Source: Parabacteroides timonensis (lineage in GTDB: Bacteria > Bacteroidota > Bacteroidia > Bacteroidales > Tannerellaceae). From it: DNA of 64,000 bases. Numbering within the stretch: the stretch's first letter is position 1; each line of letters starts with the position of its first letter. Made by a program: the position numbers and the translations under genes. The DNA lies in assembly GCF_900128505.1 (NCBI RefSeq), contig NZ_LT669941.1, positions 2,621,807 to 2,685,806 on the forward strand, in the 5' to 3' direction. Of the stretch, positions 28,152 to 36,437 are shown piece after piece. Under the pieces are notes generated by a model that searched no databases, was not told the DNA's origin, and was given only the letters and a program-made list of their open reading frames with translations.

Positions 28152-28373
28152 TTATTCAGCAGGAGCAGCTTCTGTTTCAGTAGCAACAGCAGTTGAATCA
28201 CCTTCAGCAGGAGCAACTTCTTCTGTTACTGTTTCTTCTTCAACAACTGCAGGAGTTTCTTCTACTGTAGTTTCTGTTTCAGCAACTTCAGCATTTGATT
28301 CTGCAGATTTGTTACCACAAGATGTGAAAGAAACGGCTGCAACGATAGCAGCAAATGCAACTAACTTTTTCAT
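28152..28373 (-). CDS. Small acidic lipoprotein
   Basis: 73 residues: a short signal peptide with lipobox SFTSC (Cys19), then a low-complexity tail built almost only of Glu, Ala, Thr and Val (ETETTVEETPAVVEEETV). There is no fold to recognise. Small Glu/Ala-rich lipoproteins of this kind are common in Bacteroidales; the role is unknown. It has its own -7 box upstream and lies 76 bases before the barrel gene on the same strand. Confidence 0.75.
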   Translation of the reverse strand: MKKLVAFAAIVAAVSFTSCGNKSAESNAEVAETETTVEETPAVVEEETVTEEVAPAEGDSTAVATETEAAPAE

Positions 28374-28423
28374 TTTGTCTTTAATTTAAACGGTCTATAA
28401 TATCTTCTTGTCTTAAAACGATG

Positions 28424-28431
28424 CAAATGTA
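28424..28431 (-). promoter_or_regulatory. -7 box TACATTTG of the small lipoprotein gene
   Basis: Exact TAnnTTTG on the minus strand, 51 bases upstream of the start codon. Confidence 0.6.
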
Positions 28432-28530
28432 TGTATTAATCAAATATGTTGTACAACATAAGAGACTTTTTTTTCAAATATTTTTTGCAACGAATGCAAG
28501 AGACTGTTAATCAAGAGACAATAATAGAGA

Positions 28531-30195
28531 TTAGTAGTTACTGTATAAATATCTTTTAATACTTTTCTTCGGAGTCTTCTCAAACTCGGTCGGGTATAAC
28601 TGTATTTCAGATACCACTTCATAGGAAGCCAACTGCTTGTTCAACTCAATCCGGTTCTGTTCCATAATGACCGGCAGATCGGTATGAGAAATACCGGTTC
28701 CGTCCACCGTATCATAATCAGGATAAACCAAAGCCACCAACTTACCGTTTTTCTCGATAACGATACTTTCCATGACAAAAGGCAGATTGTTTATCTTCGA
28801 TTCGATCTCTTCCGGATAAATATTCTGTCCGCTGGCACCCAGGATCATTGTCTTACTGCGGCCACGGATAAAGATACGATTATCGTGGTCGATCGTTCCC
28901 AGGTCGCCGGTATGAAGCCAGCCGTCTTCGGTAAAAACATTTTTAGTCGCTTCTTCATTCTTATAATAGCCTTTCATGACGTTCTCACCACGAACCTGAA
29001 TCTCCCCTACCGTATTATACGGATCATCAGAATCGATACGTACCTCCATAATACCTTTCAGTATCTGCCCGCAAGAACCTAGTACATATTCGCGATTATT
29101 GTCATAACTGATCAGCGGTCCGCATTCCGTCATTCCGTAACCGATCGTAAACGGGAACTTGATCTTATACAGAAAATCACTTACTTCCTGGTTCATGGCA
29201 GCTCCTCCGACAATAACCTCGCGGAAACGGCCTCCCATAGCATCCACCAGATGTTTACGGATCTGTGCATAGATACGGGAATCCAACAAAGGGATATTCA
29301 AAGCCAGCTTCATCGTCGTCTTACTCAACTGGGGAAGAATCATTTTCTTATAGATCTTTTCCAGAATCAGCGGAACAGTCAGGATCAGGTTCGGCTTCAC
29401 CTCTTCGAATGCTTTCAGCAAAATCTTCGGAGAAGGAACTTTCCCTAACATATATACATGTGCACCGACAGCCATCGGTACCAGAAAATTGAAAGCACAG
29501 CTATAGGCATGCGCCAACGGCAGGAAACATAATTCACGATCACCCCGATACATCAGATCCAGTGTCTTGGCATAAGTCACATTACCGGCCAGGTTGTTGC
29601 CTGTCAGCATAACGCCTTTACTGAAACCGGTCGTACCGGAAGTATAGTTCAGCAAGACAACCTTGTCGTTATCCAGTTCGGCATATTTGATATCGTTCTT
29701 GGAAAACCCGTTCGGATACTTCTCTGCCATCTTTTCATCCATCGACTTCATTAGCTTCTGGATACTTTCACCGTCACGCTGATGCAGGCAACGGAAATCG
29801 GAAAGAGAGAATACACCGCGTATCTCTTCGATCTTATCTTCTTCCAACGAATCCCAGATACGGTCGCTGACAAACAGGAACACTGATTCGGAATGGTTGA
29901 TAATATGATGCACGTCATTCGGATTGAAATCCTGCAGGATCGGTACTATGATCGCACCATAGGTCACAGCCGCCATATAAACAATACACCAGCGGGCACT
30001 GTCTTTACCGATCAGGGCAATCTTGTCTCCCCGGCGGATCTGGCACTCCTCAAACAGAATATGGATGCGTGCAATCTCCTTCGCAACATCTTCAAATGTA
30101 AAAGTGACGTTCTTGCTGTAATCTGTTAAGGCGGGTAACGACCAGTTTTCCTTGAAACTGTTTTCGTATATCTTAATGAAGTTCTCTTGTATCAT
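28531..30195 (-). CDS. Long-chain acyl-CoA synthetase (AMP-binding)
   Basis: About 554 residues; activates fatty acids as acyl-CoA (FadD-type). Motifs in order: P-loop LLNYTSGTTGFSKGV, GYGMTECGPLIS, GWLHTGDLG, RIFIRGRSKTMILGASGQNIYPEEIE, and the C-terminal FEKTPKKSIKR with the catalytic lysine. The ATG at 30195 (MIQENFIKIYENSF) was chosen because the upstream extension MCICRIVCIFARN is out of character and overlaps the -7 box. It is transcribed alone. Chain-length preference is not readable from sequence. Confidence 0.9.
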   Translation of the reverse strand: MIQENFIKIYENSFKENWSLPALTDYSKNVTFTFEDVAKEIARIHILFEECQIRRGDKIALIGKDSARWCIVYMAAVTYGAIIVPILQDFNPNDVHHIINHSESVFLFVSDRIWDSLEEDKIEEIRGVFSLSDFRCLHQRDGESIQKLMKSMDEKMAEKYPNGFSKNDIKYAELDNDKVVLLNYTSGTTGFSKGVMLTGNNLAGNVTYAKTLDLMYRGDRELCFLPLAHAYSCAFNFLVPMAVGAHVYMLGKVPSPKILLKAFEEVKPNLILTVPLILEKIYKKMILPQLSKTTMKLALNIPLLDSRIYAQIRKHLVDAMGGRFREVIVGGAAMNQEVSDFLYKIKFPFTIGYGMTECGPLISYDNNREYVLGSCGQILKGIMEVRIDSDDPYNTVGEIQVRGENVMKGYYKNEEATKNVFTEDGWLHTGDLGTIDHDNRIFIRGRSKTMILGASGQNIYPEEIESKINNLPFVMESIVIEKNGKLVALVYPDYDTVDGTGISHTDLPVIMEQNRIELNKQLASYEVVSEIQLYPTEFEKTPKKSIKRYLYSNY

Positions 30196-30218
30196 AGCAC
30201 AGATGCTTAAATTTCGTG

Positions 30219-30226
30219 CAAAAATA
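30219..30226 (-). promoter_or_regulatory. -7 box TATTTTTG of the acyl-CoA synthetase gene
   Basis: TAnnTTTG match on the minus strand, 24 bases before the chosen start codon; it supports that start over the upstream one. Confidence 0.55.
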
Positions 30227-30303
30227 CAGACTATCCGGCAGATACACAACAGATAGGGAGAGTTTAACCCTTAACCGCTACATTCATCTGCCGGTTTATA
30301 TTC

Positions 30304-31461
30304 TTATTTTTTGTACTTTGCCAACATAATCACCGGATTGGCTTCCTCATCCAAACCTGCTGCAACTTCTTTCAGTTTGCCTTTCAACTCTCCTTTCTCA
30401 TAGGCTTCTACGAGGTCAGGAGCCTGCAAAGACTGGCTGATTGCAATTTCGGAGTTGCGGGGTTTAAAAAGGAATGAAATCGATCTCTTATTTGAATAAT
30501 CACCATTATACATGGTAAACTGAGAGAGAGTCTTTTCCTGTTTGTCATAGAACAAATCGGTACCAGGGAATCCTCTAAACGTTTTGAAGTCAAGCTCTTT
30601 CTTCATAGCCCGCATAAAATAATAACGATCGGTAATAACGGTCGGGAAAAGAAAGACTTCCGTTTCCATGGTATTGATGGAGGGAGTCCGCGCAATGATA
30701 GGATACATATTGCCATCAGCCAAATAGTTGTACAACGTATCGGACGAGGTGTTCACAAGTATCCAATTATTCTGATTAGGGAACATCAGGTGAAACTCAG
30801 GCACAACCGTCAATTCATCTTTCATAATGACCGGTGTCTTATACGCTTTAAAAGGGATTCGGATTTCACGGGTGACACTTCCGTCTTGCTTAGAAACAAG
30901 TAAATGGCATGCCTGTTCATCTTCTTTCGGTGTCGAATATTTCTTGTAACAAATCAAATGATCACGATCATAATTGAAGATATCGTCATAATAGCCGGTA
31001 TCTGCATACTTGAAACTTCTCTTATAATTTCCGGACAGATCATACACCGATATTTTTCGTGCGGGATAGTCAGATACAAACATTTCACTGTTATCGTCAT
31101 CCAATATAATAGAGTTAATACTTGAATATTCTTCGGCACCTTGTCCAAAGCGGTTAATCTTCTTTATCCCTTTTCCGGTCGCCCTGTCATACACGAAAAT
31201 ACTCCCGTCCCGCATATTCCTTACTACTATGACCTTCTTACCGATGGCTTCCACAATGCCCTGCGTAATAAATTCGTCATTTGTTTCCAACGGAACATAT
31301 TCCACATCCATAAAATCCTGTAGAACCAGTTCCTTCTCGGGATAACTGGCGCTGACATCCACTGTGATAAGATCGTCATGTTGGCTACCGGACTGCTGGC
31401 ATCCTGTGAATCCTGCCATTGAAAGGAGAATCATTACCAGACTTGCATTTAACTTTTTCAT
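30304..31461 (-). CDS. 6-bladed beta-propeller lipoprotein
   Basis: About 385 residues. The signal peptide MKKLNASLVMILLSMAGFTGC ends in a lipobox Cys. The body matches the Bacteroidales 6-bladed beta-propeller lipoproteins: opening with KELVLQDFMDVEYVPLETNDEFI, then blade-like repeats such as GSIFVYDRATGKGIKKINRFGQGAEEYSSI and MFVSDYPARKISVYDLSGNYKRSF. The ATG at 31461 is preferred because the upstream 14 residues would spoil the signal peptide. These proteins are abundant, often variable surface or periplasmic lipoproteins of unknown ligand. Confidence 0.82.
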   Translation of the reverse strand: MKKLNASLVMILLSMAGFTGCQQSGSQHDDLITVDVSASYPEKELVLQDFMDVEYVPLETNDEFITQGIVEAIGKKVIVVRNMRDGSIFVYDRATGKGIKKINRFGQGAEEYSSINSIILDDDNSEMFVSDYPARKISVYDLSGNYKRSFKYADTGYYDDIFNYDRDHLICYKKYSTPKEDEQACHLLVSKQDGSVTREIRIPFKAYKTPVIMKDELTVVPEFHLMFPNQNNWILVNTSSDTLYNYLADGNMYPIIARTPSINTMETEVFLFPTVITDRYYFMRAMKKELDFKTFRGFPGTDLFYDKQEKTLSQFTMYNGDYSNKRSISFLFKPRNSEIAISQSLQAPDLVEAYEKGELKGKLKEVAAGLDEEANPVIMLAKYKK

Positions 31462-31806
31462 TTCTTTCTGTTTGTTATACATATTAATTACGAACATCTT
31501 CACACTTGAACGAATAAATCGTACGAAATATACGTACTCACCATCAAATAAACAACTTAATTTATATTACACACTTTATCTTTAACAATCATTATTGATC
31601 TATTTACCTAATCACAGAAAGTAAACACTGTATGAAACAAATCTTATCCCTGACCAGACTCTTACGTCTGGCATCTTGCTCTCTAAAAGAAAACTCCGAT
31701 AATAATTCTGGTTGAACCCTAATATGAAGTATGTAAAATGGCATGCAGAGGGCATCCATATCTGCCCAATCTACATGCCATTCTAAATATATTCTCCTTA
31801 TACGTG
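31462..31806. other. Gap between two minus-strand genes
   Basis: AT-rich stretch holding the leader of the propeller lipoprotein gene and, near its right end, the hairpin at 31737-31782. No coding sequence or RNA gene was recognised. Confidence 0.6.
31737..31782 (-). terminator. Hairpin terminator after the GNAT-like gene
   Basis: Stem AATGGCATG (31737-31745) with CATGCCATT (31774-31782) plus an inner GGGC/GCCC pair; on the minus strand it is followed by TTTTAC. It lies 25 bases past the stop codon. Confidence 0.7.
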
Positions 31807-32487
31807 CTAATCTGGAATAACAGTTAATTCACTCAAATCTACCTTATCCAATTTCTTATTTTTATAGAAAGGACAATAAAACAATAGATCTTCAACACCT
31901 TTAATTTGCTCAAATCCAAGCTTTTGATAAAAAGCCGTCAATTGTTTGAATGCTTTCTTTTCATTGGTTTCTAGCCCTTTATACCAGTTCTTGTCTTCCC
32001 AAGTATCTTCTCCCATACAATGTTCTCCTTCAAATTGTAAAGGGAAAGGATGAATAACAAACAAACCACAAGCTGTCATAAAATGGAATATCGTATCTTT
32101 GATCACTTTCTGAGAAATACCATATCCCCTATACTCTGGAATAAGTACCAACCTATCCAATACTCCGATATTCAAACTCAAGCTACATTCCGGATATTTA
32201 TCCAGAATAACAGAACAAATGTTTTCATTTTCCAGATCAAAGACCTGATCTCCTATAAAAAATAAATCCGGGTCTGTGTCAAACAGTTCCGGTAGGCTAA
32301 AATGATCTTCAATAGCTTGATTTATTAGTATCAATTTTAATCTAGATTTACCAATTAACACTTCTTCTTCGGTTTCTATATCTGAAGCATAAATGTCAAT
32401 AAATACATTTTGAATATATCTATAACCTTCCAATTCTCCTGTACCTGAGCTAAAGGAATATTTAAAACTTAAAAATAACTCTTTCAT
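31807..32487 (-). CDS. GNAT-like acetyltransferase of unknown substrate
   Basis: 226 residues, no signal peptide. The segment LDRLVLIPEYRGYGISQKVIKDTIF matches the acetyl-CoA-binding motif A of GNAT enzymes (V-P-x-YRGxGI), and LTAFYQKLGFEQIKGVEDLLFY matches their C-terminal strand. The N-terminal half is not recognisable. Base composition is clearly more AT-rich than neighbours, as is the flanking sequence, hinting at acquisition. It is an isolated gene. Confidence 0.6.
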   Translation of the reverse strand: MKELFLSFKYSFSSGTGELEGYRYIQNVFIDIYASDIETEEEVLIGKSRLKLILINQAIEDHFSLPELFDTDPDLFFIGDQVFDLENENICSVILDKYPECSLSLNIGVLDRLVLIPEYRGYGISQKVIKDTIFHFMTACGLFVIHPFPLQFEGEHCMGEDTWEDKNWYKGLETNEKKAFKQLTAFYQKLGFEQIKGVEDLLFYCPFYKNKKLDKVDLSELTVIPD

Positions 32488-32669
32488 ATTATATCATTAT
32501 ATTAGTTTGTTACAAAATTGGCTGAAAGTTATTCATAATAATTCATATAATTGCTATTTACTATTCACTATATCATATAAAAAACAAAGTCTTTCACTAA
32601 GTTTAAATAAATAACGACATTGCTGTAACCAGATAAAACATCAACAATCTACATGTCAATAATTTTAGC

Positions 32670-32677
32670 TACATTTG
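32670..32677 (+). promoter_or_regulatory. -7 box TACATTTG of mtaB
   Basis: Exact TAnnTTTG match 18 bases before the ATG at 32696. It overlaps an upstream in-frame TTG and so supports the later start. Confidence 0.6.
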
Positions 32678-32695
32678 CGCGATAATTCAATCGCA

Positions 32696-34024
32696 ATGAT
32701 AGACAAAACCGTATTTGAAAACAAAATAGCTGCTTATTATACCCTGGGCTGCAAGCTCAACTTCGCAGAGACCTCCACGATAGGAAAGGTTCTTGCCGAA
32801 CAGGGGGTACGCAAAGCCCGTGCGGGTGAGAAAGCAGACATCTGTGTTGTTAATACCTGTTCCGTGACAGAGCTTGCCGACAAGAAATGCCGCCAGGCCA
32901 TCCGCCGGATTAGCAAACAACATCCGGGAGCCTTTATCGTTGTAACGGGTTGTTACGCACAGCTCAAGCCGGAAGAGGTTTCCCATATAGAAGGTGTCGA
33001 CCTGGTTCTCGGTGCCGAACAGAAACTGGATATATTAATGTATCTGGACGACCTGAAGAAAAAAGAAGAAGGCGGTGCAGTGATCGCCTCGCAAACGAAA
33101 GATATACGCACATTCTCCCCTTCCTGCTCAGCAGACGATCGTACTCGCCATTTCCTGAAAGTGCAGGACGGGTGCGATTACTTCTGTTCTTACTGTACCA
33201 TTCCCTTTGCCCGCGGACGGAGCCGCAACGGTACCATCGCCAGCATGGTGGAACAGGCACAGGAAGTAGCCCGCAAAGGAGGTAAAGAGATTGTACTGAC
33301 GGGAGTCAACATCGGTGACTTCGGTAAATCGACCGGTGAAACATTCATCGACCTGATCCGTGCACTCGACGAAGTGGAAGGTATCGTGCGTTACCGCATC
33401 TCTTCCATCGAACCGAACCTGATCACAGACGAAGCGATCGACTTCGTCGCTTCCAGCAAACGATTCGCCCCTCATTTCCATATTCCCCTGCAAAGCGGAA
33501 GCGATGAAGTTCTGAAACTGATGCGCCGCCGTTACGACACGGCCCTTTTCCGCCATAAGATCGAGAAGATCAAGGAGATCATGCCGCACACCTTTATCGG
33601 TGTGGATGTGATTGTCGGTACCCGCGGAGAGACGGACGAGTTGTTCGAAGAGGCACGCAGCTTTATCGACAGCCTGGACATCAGTCAACTGCATGTGTTC
33701 AGTTACTCGGAACGTCCGGGAACACAGGCTTTGAAGATCGCACATTCGGTAGACCCGAAAGTAAAACATGCCCGCAGCCAGCAACTGCTGGACATTTCCG
33801 ACAGGAAACTACATGCTTTCTATGATGCCCATACCGGCAGTCAGGCGGAAGTTCTGTTCGAACATACCCGGAAAGGAGGCATGATGCATGGCTTCACGGA
33901 AAATTATATCAAAGTAGAGATACCTTACGACAGTTCGCTGGTAAACGAAACCCGACGGGTAACACTGACCGGCTGGAATGAAGACCGTACCGCACTGAAT
34001 TGTGAATTAGTAACAAACAGCTGA
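32696..34024 (+). CDS. mtaB: tRNA (N6-threonylcarbamoyladenosine37-C2) methylthiotransferase
   Basis: Radical-SAM enzyme adding a methylthio group to t6A37 of tRNA. The 442 residues show the UPF0004 domain with three cluster Cys (TLGCKLN, VVNTCSVT, VTGCYAQ), the radical-SAM motif GCDYFCSYCTIPFARGRSR, and the C-terminal TRAM region (GSQAEVLFE to VTLTGW). It lacks features of MiaB or RimO and has the MtaB-type spacing. It begins a three-gene run with a lipid A acyltransferase (1-base gap) and a GT2 gene. Confidence 0.92.
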   Translation: MIDKTVFENKIAAYYTLGCKLNFAETSTIGKVLAEQGVRKARAGEKADICVVNTCSVTELADKKCRQAIRRISKQHPGAFIVVTGCYAQLKPEEVSHIEGVDLVLGAEQKLDILMYLDDLKKKEEGGAVIASQTKDIRTFSPSCSADDRTRHFLKVQDGCDYFCSYCTIPFARGRSRNGTIASMVEQAQEVARKGGKEIVLTGVNIGDFGKSTGETFIDLIRALDEVEGIVRYRISSIEPNLITDEAIDFVASSKRFAPHFHIPLQSGSDEVLKLMRRRYDTALFRHKIEKIKEIMPHTFIGVDVIVGTRGETDELFEEARSFIDSLDISQLHVFSYSERPGTQALKIAHSVDPKVKHARSQQLLDISDRKLHAFYDAHTGSQAEVLFEHTRKGGMMHGFTENYIKVEIPYDSSLVNETRRVTLTGWNEDRTALNCELVTNS

Positions 34025-34025
34025 T

Positions 34026-34913
34026 ATGTGGAATAAAATTCAATACGGATTGATCTATTCATGGGCCAAAGTTCATGCTTTCCTGCCCATGCCGGTATTA
34101 TATGTACTGTCAGACATCCTGTATGTACTTATCTATAGGGTAATCCGTTACAGGATAAGGGTAGTCCGCCGCAATATGGAAGCCTCCTTTCCCGAAAAGT
34201 CCAAAATAGAACTTCGCAGGCTGGAGAAAGCCTTCTATCATCACTTTTCCGACTACATTGTCGAGACGATCAAACTGGCGCATATATCGCCGGAGGAAGT
34301 GTTACGCCGTGCCCACATCAAGAACCCCGAAGTCGCAACCAAACTACAGGCGGAAGGACAAAATACGGTTATGATGTTGATGGGACATTACGGAAACTGG
34401 GAATGGTTCAGTGCCTCCAGCCTGGTATATACGGAATCCAGACTATGGCAAATCTACCGTCCCTTGAACAATAAGGCAGTCGACCGCCTGTTCATCTTTC
34501 TCCGCACCCGCTTCGGTTCGTATGGTATGAAAAAGAATGATACGGTACGCGACATGATGACACTGAAGCGCGAAAACAGCAAGAACATCGTGATCTTCAT
34601 TGCAGACCAGACACCAAGCAAGGCGAACCTGCATTACTGGACAAACTTCCTGAATCAGGACACTCCGATGCTGAACGGCGCCGAACGTATCGCACGAAAA
34701 CTGGACCTGCCGGTTATCTTCCTCGATGTACAGAAAGTGAAGCGCGGATATTACACGGTTGAAATGAAGTTAATGACAGCCCATGCCAAGCAAACTGCCG
34801 AAAACGAGATTACCGAATCGTATGCCCGCATGACGGAGAAGATGATCCTTCGTAATCCGGCTTATTGGCTCTGGACTCACAAACGTTGGAAATACAAACG
34901 AGAAGATGCATAG
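34026..34913 (+). CDS. Lipid A biosynthesis (lauroyl) acyltransferase family
   Basis: Inner-membrane-associated acyltransferase of the LpxL/HtrB family, 295 residues; transfers a secondary acyl chain to lipid A. It has an N-terminal hydrophobic anchor (FLPMPVLYVLSDILYVLIYRVI), the catalytic HX4E motif as GHYGNWEW near 116-123, and FIADQTPSKAN near 198. It starts 1 base after mtaB and overlaps the next gene by 8 bases, so translation is likely coupled. Which acyl position it modifies cannot be told. Confidence 0.88.
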   Translation: MWNKIQYGLIYSWAKVHAFLPMPVLYVLSDILYVLIYRVIRYRIRVVRRNMEASFPEKSKIELRRLEKAFYHHFSDYIVETIKLAHISPEEVLRRAHIKNPEVATKLQAEGQNTVMMLMGHYGNWEWFSASSLVYTESRLWQIYRPLNNKAVDRLFIFLRTRFGSYGMKKNDTVRDMMTLKRENSKNIVIFIADQTPSKANLHYWTNFLNQDTPMLNGAERIARKLDLPVIFLDVQKVKRGYYTVEMKLMTAHAKQTAENEITESYARMTEKMILRNPAYWLWTHKRWKYKREDA

Positions 34914-35937
34914 TAATTCAAAAAAAGTCGCTATTGTTATATTGAACTGGAACGGTTGCAAGCTGATGGAAAAATTCCTTCCGTCGGTCATCGATTACAG
35001 TCCTTCCGAACTATCTGAAGTAGTCGTTGCCGACAACGGTTCTACGGATGCCTCCATTGCTATGCTGAAAGAAAAGTTCCCGTCCGTACGGATCATTCAG
35101 CTCGATAAGAATTACGGCTTCGCCGAAGGATACAATCAGGCAATCAAGCAGATAGACAATGAATATACCGTTCTGCTGAACAGTGATGTCGAAGTTACGC
35201 CGGGCTGGCTCGATGCTCCATTGTCTGCTCTTGAAGCCGATCCGACAATAGTTGCCGCCCAACCTAAAATCAGGGCACAGCGTAACAAAGCGTATTTCGA
35301 ATATGCCGGAGCCGCCGGTGGTTATATGGACATCTACGGATACCCTTATTGCCGGGGGCGTATGTTGCATGTAGTAGAAAAAGATGAAGGGCAATACGAC
35401 ACACAAGCGGATATTCTCTGGGCTACTGGGGCCTGTCTGTTTATTCGTACCGCCATCTATAAAGAAGTAGGCGGACTCGATGCCGGTTTCTTCGCCCATC
35501 AGGAAGAGATAGATATGTGCTGGCGACTACGTTCGCGAGGCTACCGCCTGGTATGTACGCCCCAGTCTGTCGTCTACCACGTCGGCGGTGCGACTTTGAA
35601 TGTGGAGAGCCCCCGCAAAACTTTCCTCAACTTCCGCAATAACCTGTTGATGCTTTATAAGAACTTACCGGAAAAAGACCTGAGGCATGTAATGCGCGTG
35701 CGCTTTTGGCTCGACTACATTGCAGCGACCAAATTTCTGCTGTGCGGCCACTTCCCTAATGCCAAAGCTGTTTACGAAGCCCGCAAAGCCTTCTTCGAGA
35801 TGAAACCGGAATATGCGACCAAACGCCGGGAGAACCTAAATAAGACAACACTAACAGACATACCGGAACTGATGCGGCAAAGCCTGATCGTTGCTTTTTA
35901 TTTGAAAGGGAGAAAAAAGTTTACAGATTTGAAGTAA
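34906..35937 (+). CDS. Family 2 glycosyltransferase
   Basis: 343-residue GT-A glycosyltransferase. Nucleotide-sugar binding region VAIVILNWNGCKLMEKFLPSV at the N-terminus, VVADNGSTDAS near 41, the metal-binding LLNSDVEV near 90, and HQEEIDMCWRLRSRGYRL near 196 with the catalytic acidic residues. This resembles rhamnosyl/other transferases of the GT2 WbbL-like group. Overlap with the lipid A acyltransferase gene suggests a joint role in the outer-membrane glycolipid, but the acceptor is unknown. Confidence 0.85.
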   Translation: MHSNSKKVAIVILNWNGCKLMEKFLPSVIDYSPSELSEVVVADNGSTDASIAMLKEKFPSVRIIQLDKNYGFAEGYNQAIKQIDNEYTVLLNSDVEVTPGWLDAPLSALEADPTIVAAQPKIRAQRNKAYFEYAGAAGGYMDIYGYPYCRGRMLHVVEKDEGQYDTQADILWATGACLFIRTAIYKEVGGLDAGFFAHQEEIDMCWRLRSRGYRLVCTPQSVVYHVGGATLNVESPRKTFLNFRNNLLMLYKNLPEKDLRHVMRVRFWLDYIAATKFLLCGHFPNAKAVYEARKAFFEMKPEYATKRRENLNKTTLTDIPELMRQSLIVAFYLKGRKKFTDLK

Positions 35938-35962
35938 ATACAACCATTCAGATTTATGGACT

Positions 35963-36082
35963 TTACTCTACAATCCACTTCTCAATATTCCGGGAGTACC
36001 ACCCACCCTCAAACTCAGGAAGTGCCTGAAGTTTTTTTAGAAGTTCCAGTGTTGCGGGATCGATTGTTTTGTAATGTAACAT
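35963..36082 (-). pseudogene. Possible remnant of an AbiEii-type nucleotidyltransferase toxin gene
   Basis: A 39-codon frame beginning MLHYKTIDPATLELLKKLQA and ending LPEF followed by an unrelated tail and stop. The first ~24 residues look like the N-terminus of Bacteroidales AbiEii/AbiGii-family proteins, where the LVGGTALALQ-type motif should follow; here the frame diverges and stops. I read it as a fragment of a decayed toxin-antitoxin locus. The match is from memory of the family and short, so it could be an unrelated small ORF. Confidence 0.4.
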
Positions 36083-36240
36083 CTAAATTCTTCTTTAGAA
36101 TTGGCAAGGATAGCCATTTCTTTTAATCCGGAATAACAGCAATAAATAAAGTGAAGAATTAATAGCCCATTCATTCCTCGATGAAAGAAGCAAACGGATG
36201 TACCGACGCTCTTATCAGGAACGAATGAGCCGCTTTTTAC

Positions 36241-36300
36241 ACCCCCCCTACCCCCTCTCGGAGAGGGGAAAAGTTACTCACGAAGAGAGGACAGGGGGAA
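36241..36300. repeat. G/C-run palindromic intergenic element
   Basis: CCCCTCTC at 36252-36259 pairs with GAGAGGGG at 36261-36268 around a single base, preceded by a C-run and followed by AGAGAGGACAGGGGG. It lies in the 500-base gap between the convergent GT2 and fimbrillin genes and may act as a terminator or be a dispersed intergenic repeat. Apart from the toxin-like fragment the rest of the gap shows nothing recognisable. Confidence 0.5.
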
Positions 36301-36437
36301 AATGAGCTGATTCAATAACCGTAAAGTGGCTAGGTTTATCGGTTATTCTTCCGACAAAGCTATGTTTTAAATAGATTGCCTACCCGCTTCGCGGTATTCT
36401 GTTTTAAATAGATAAATTCATAAATGGATAAATAGAA

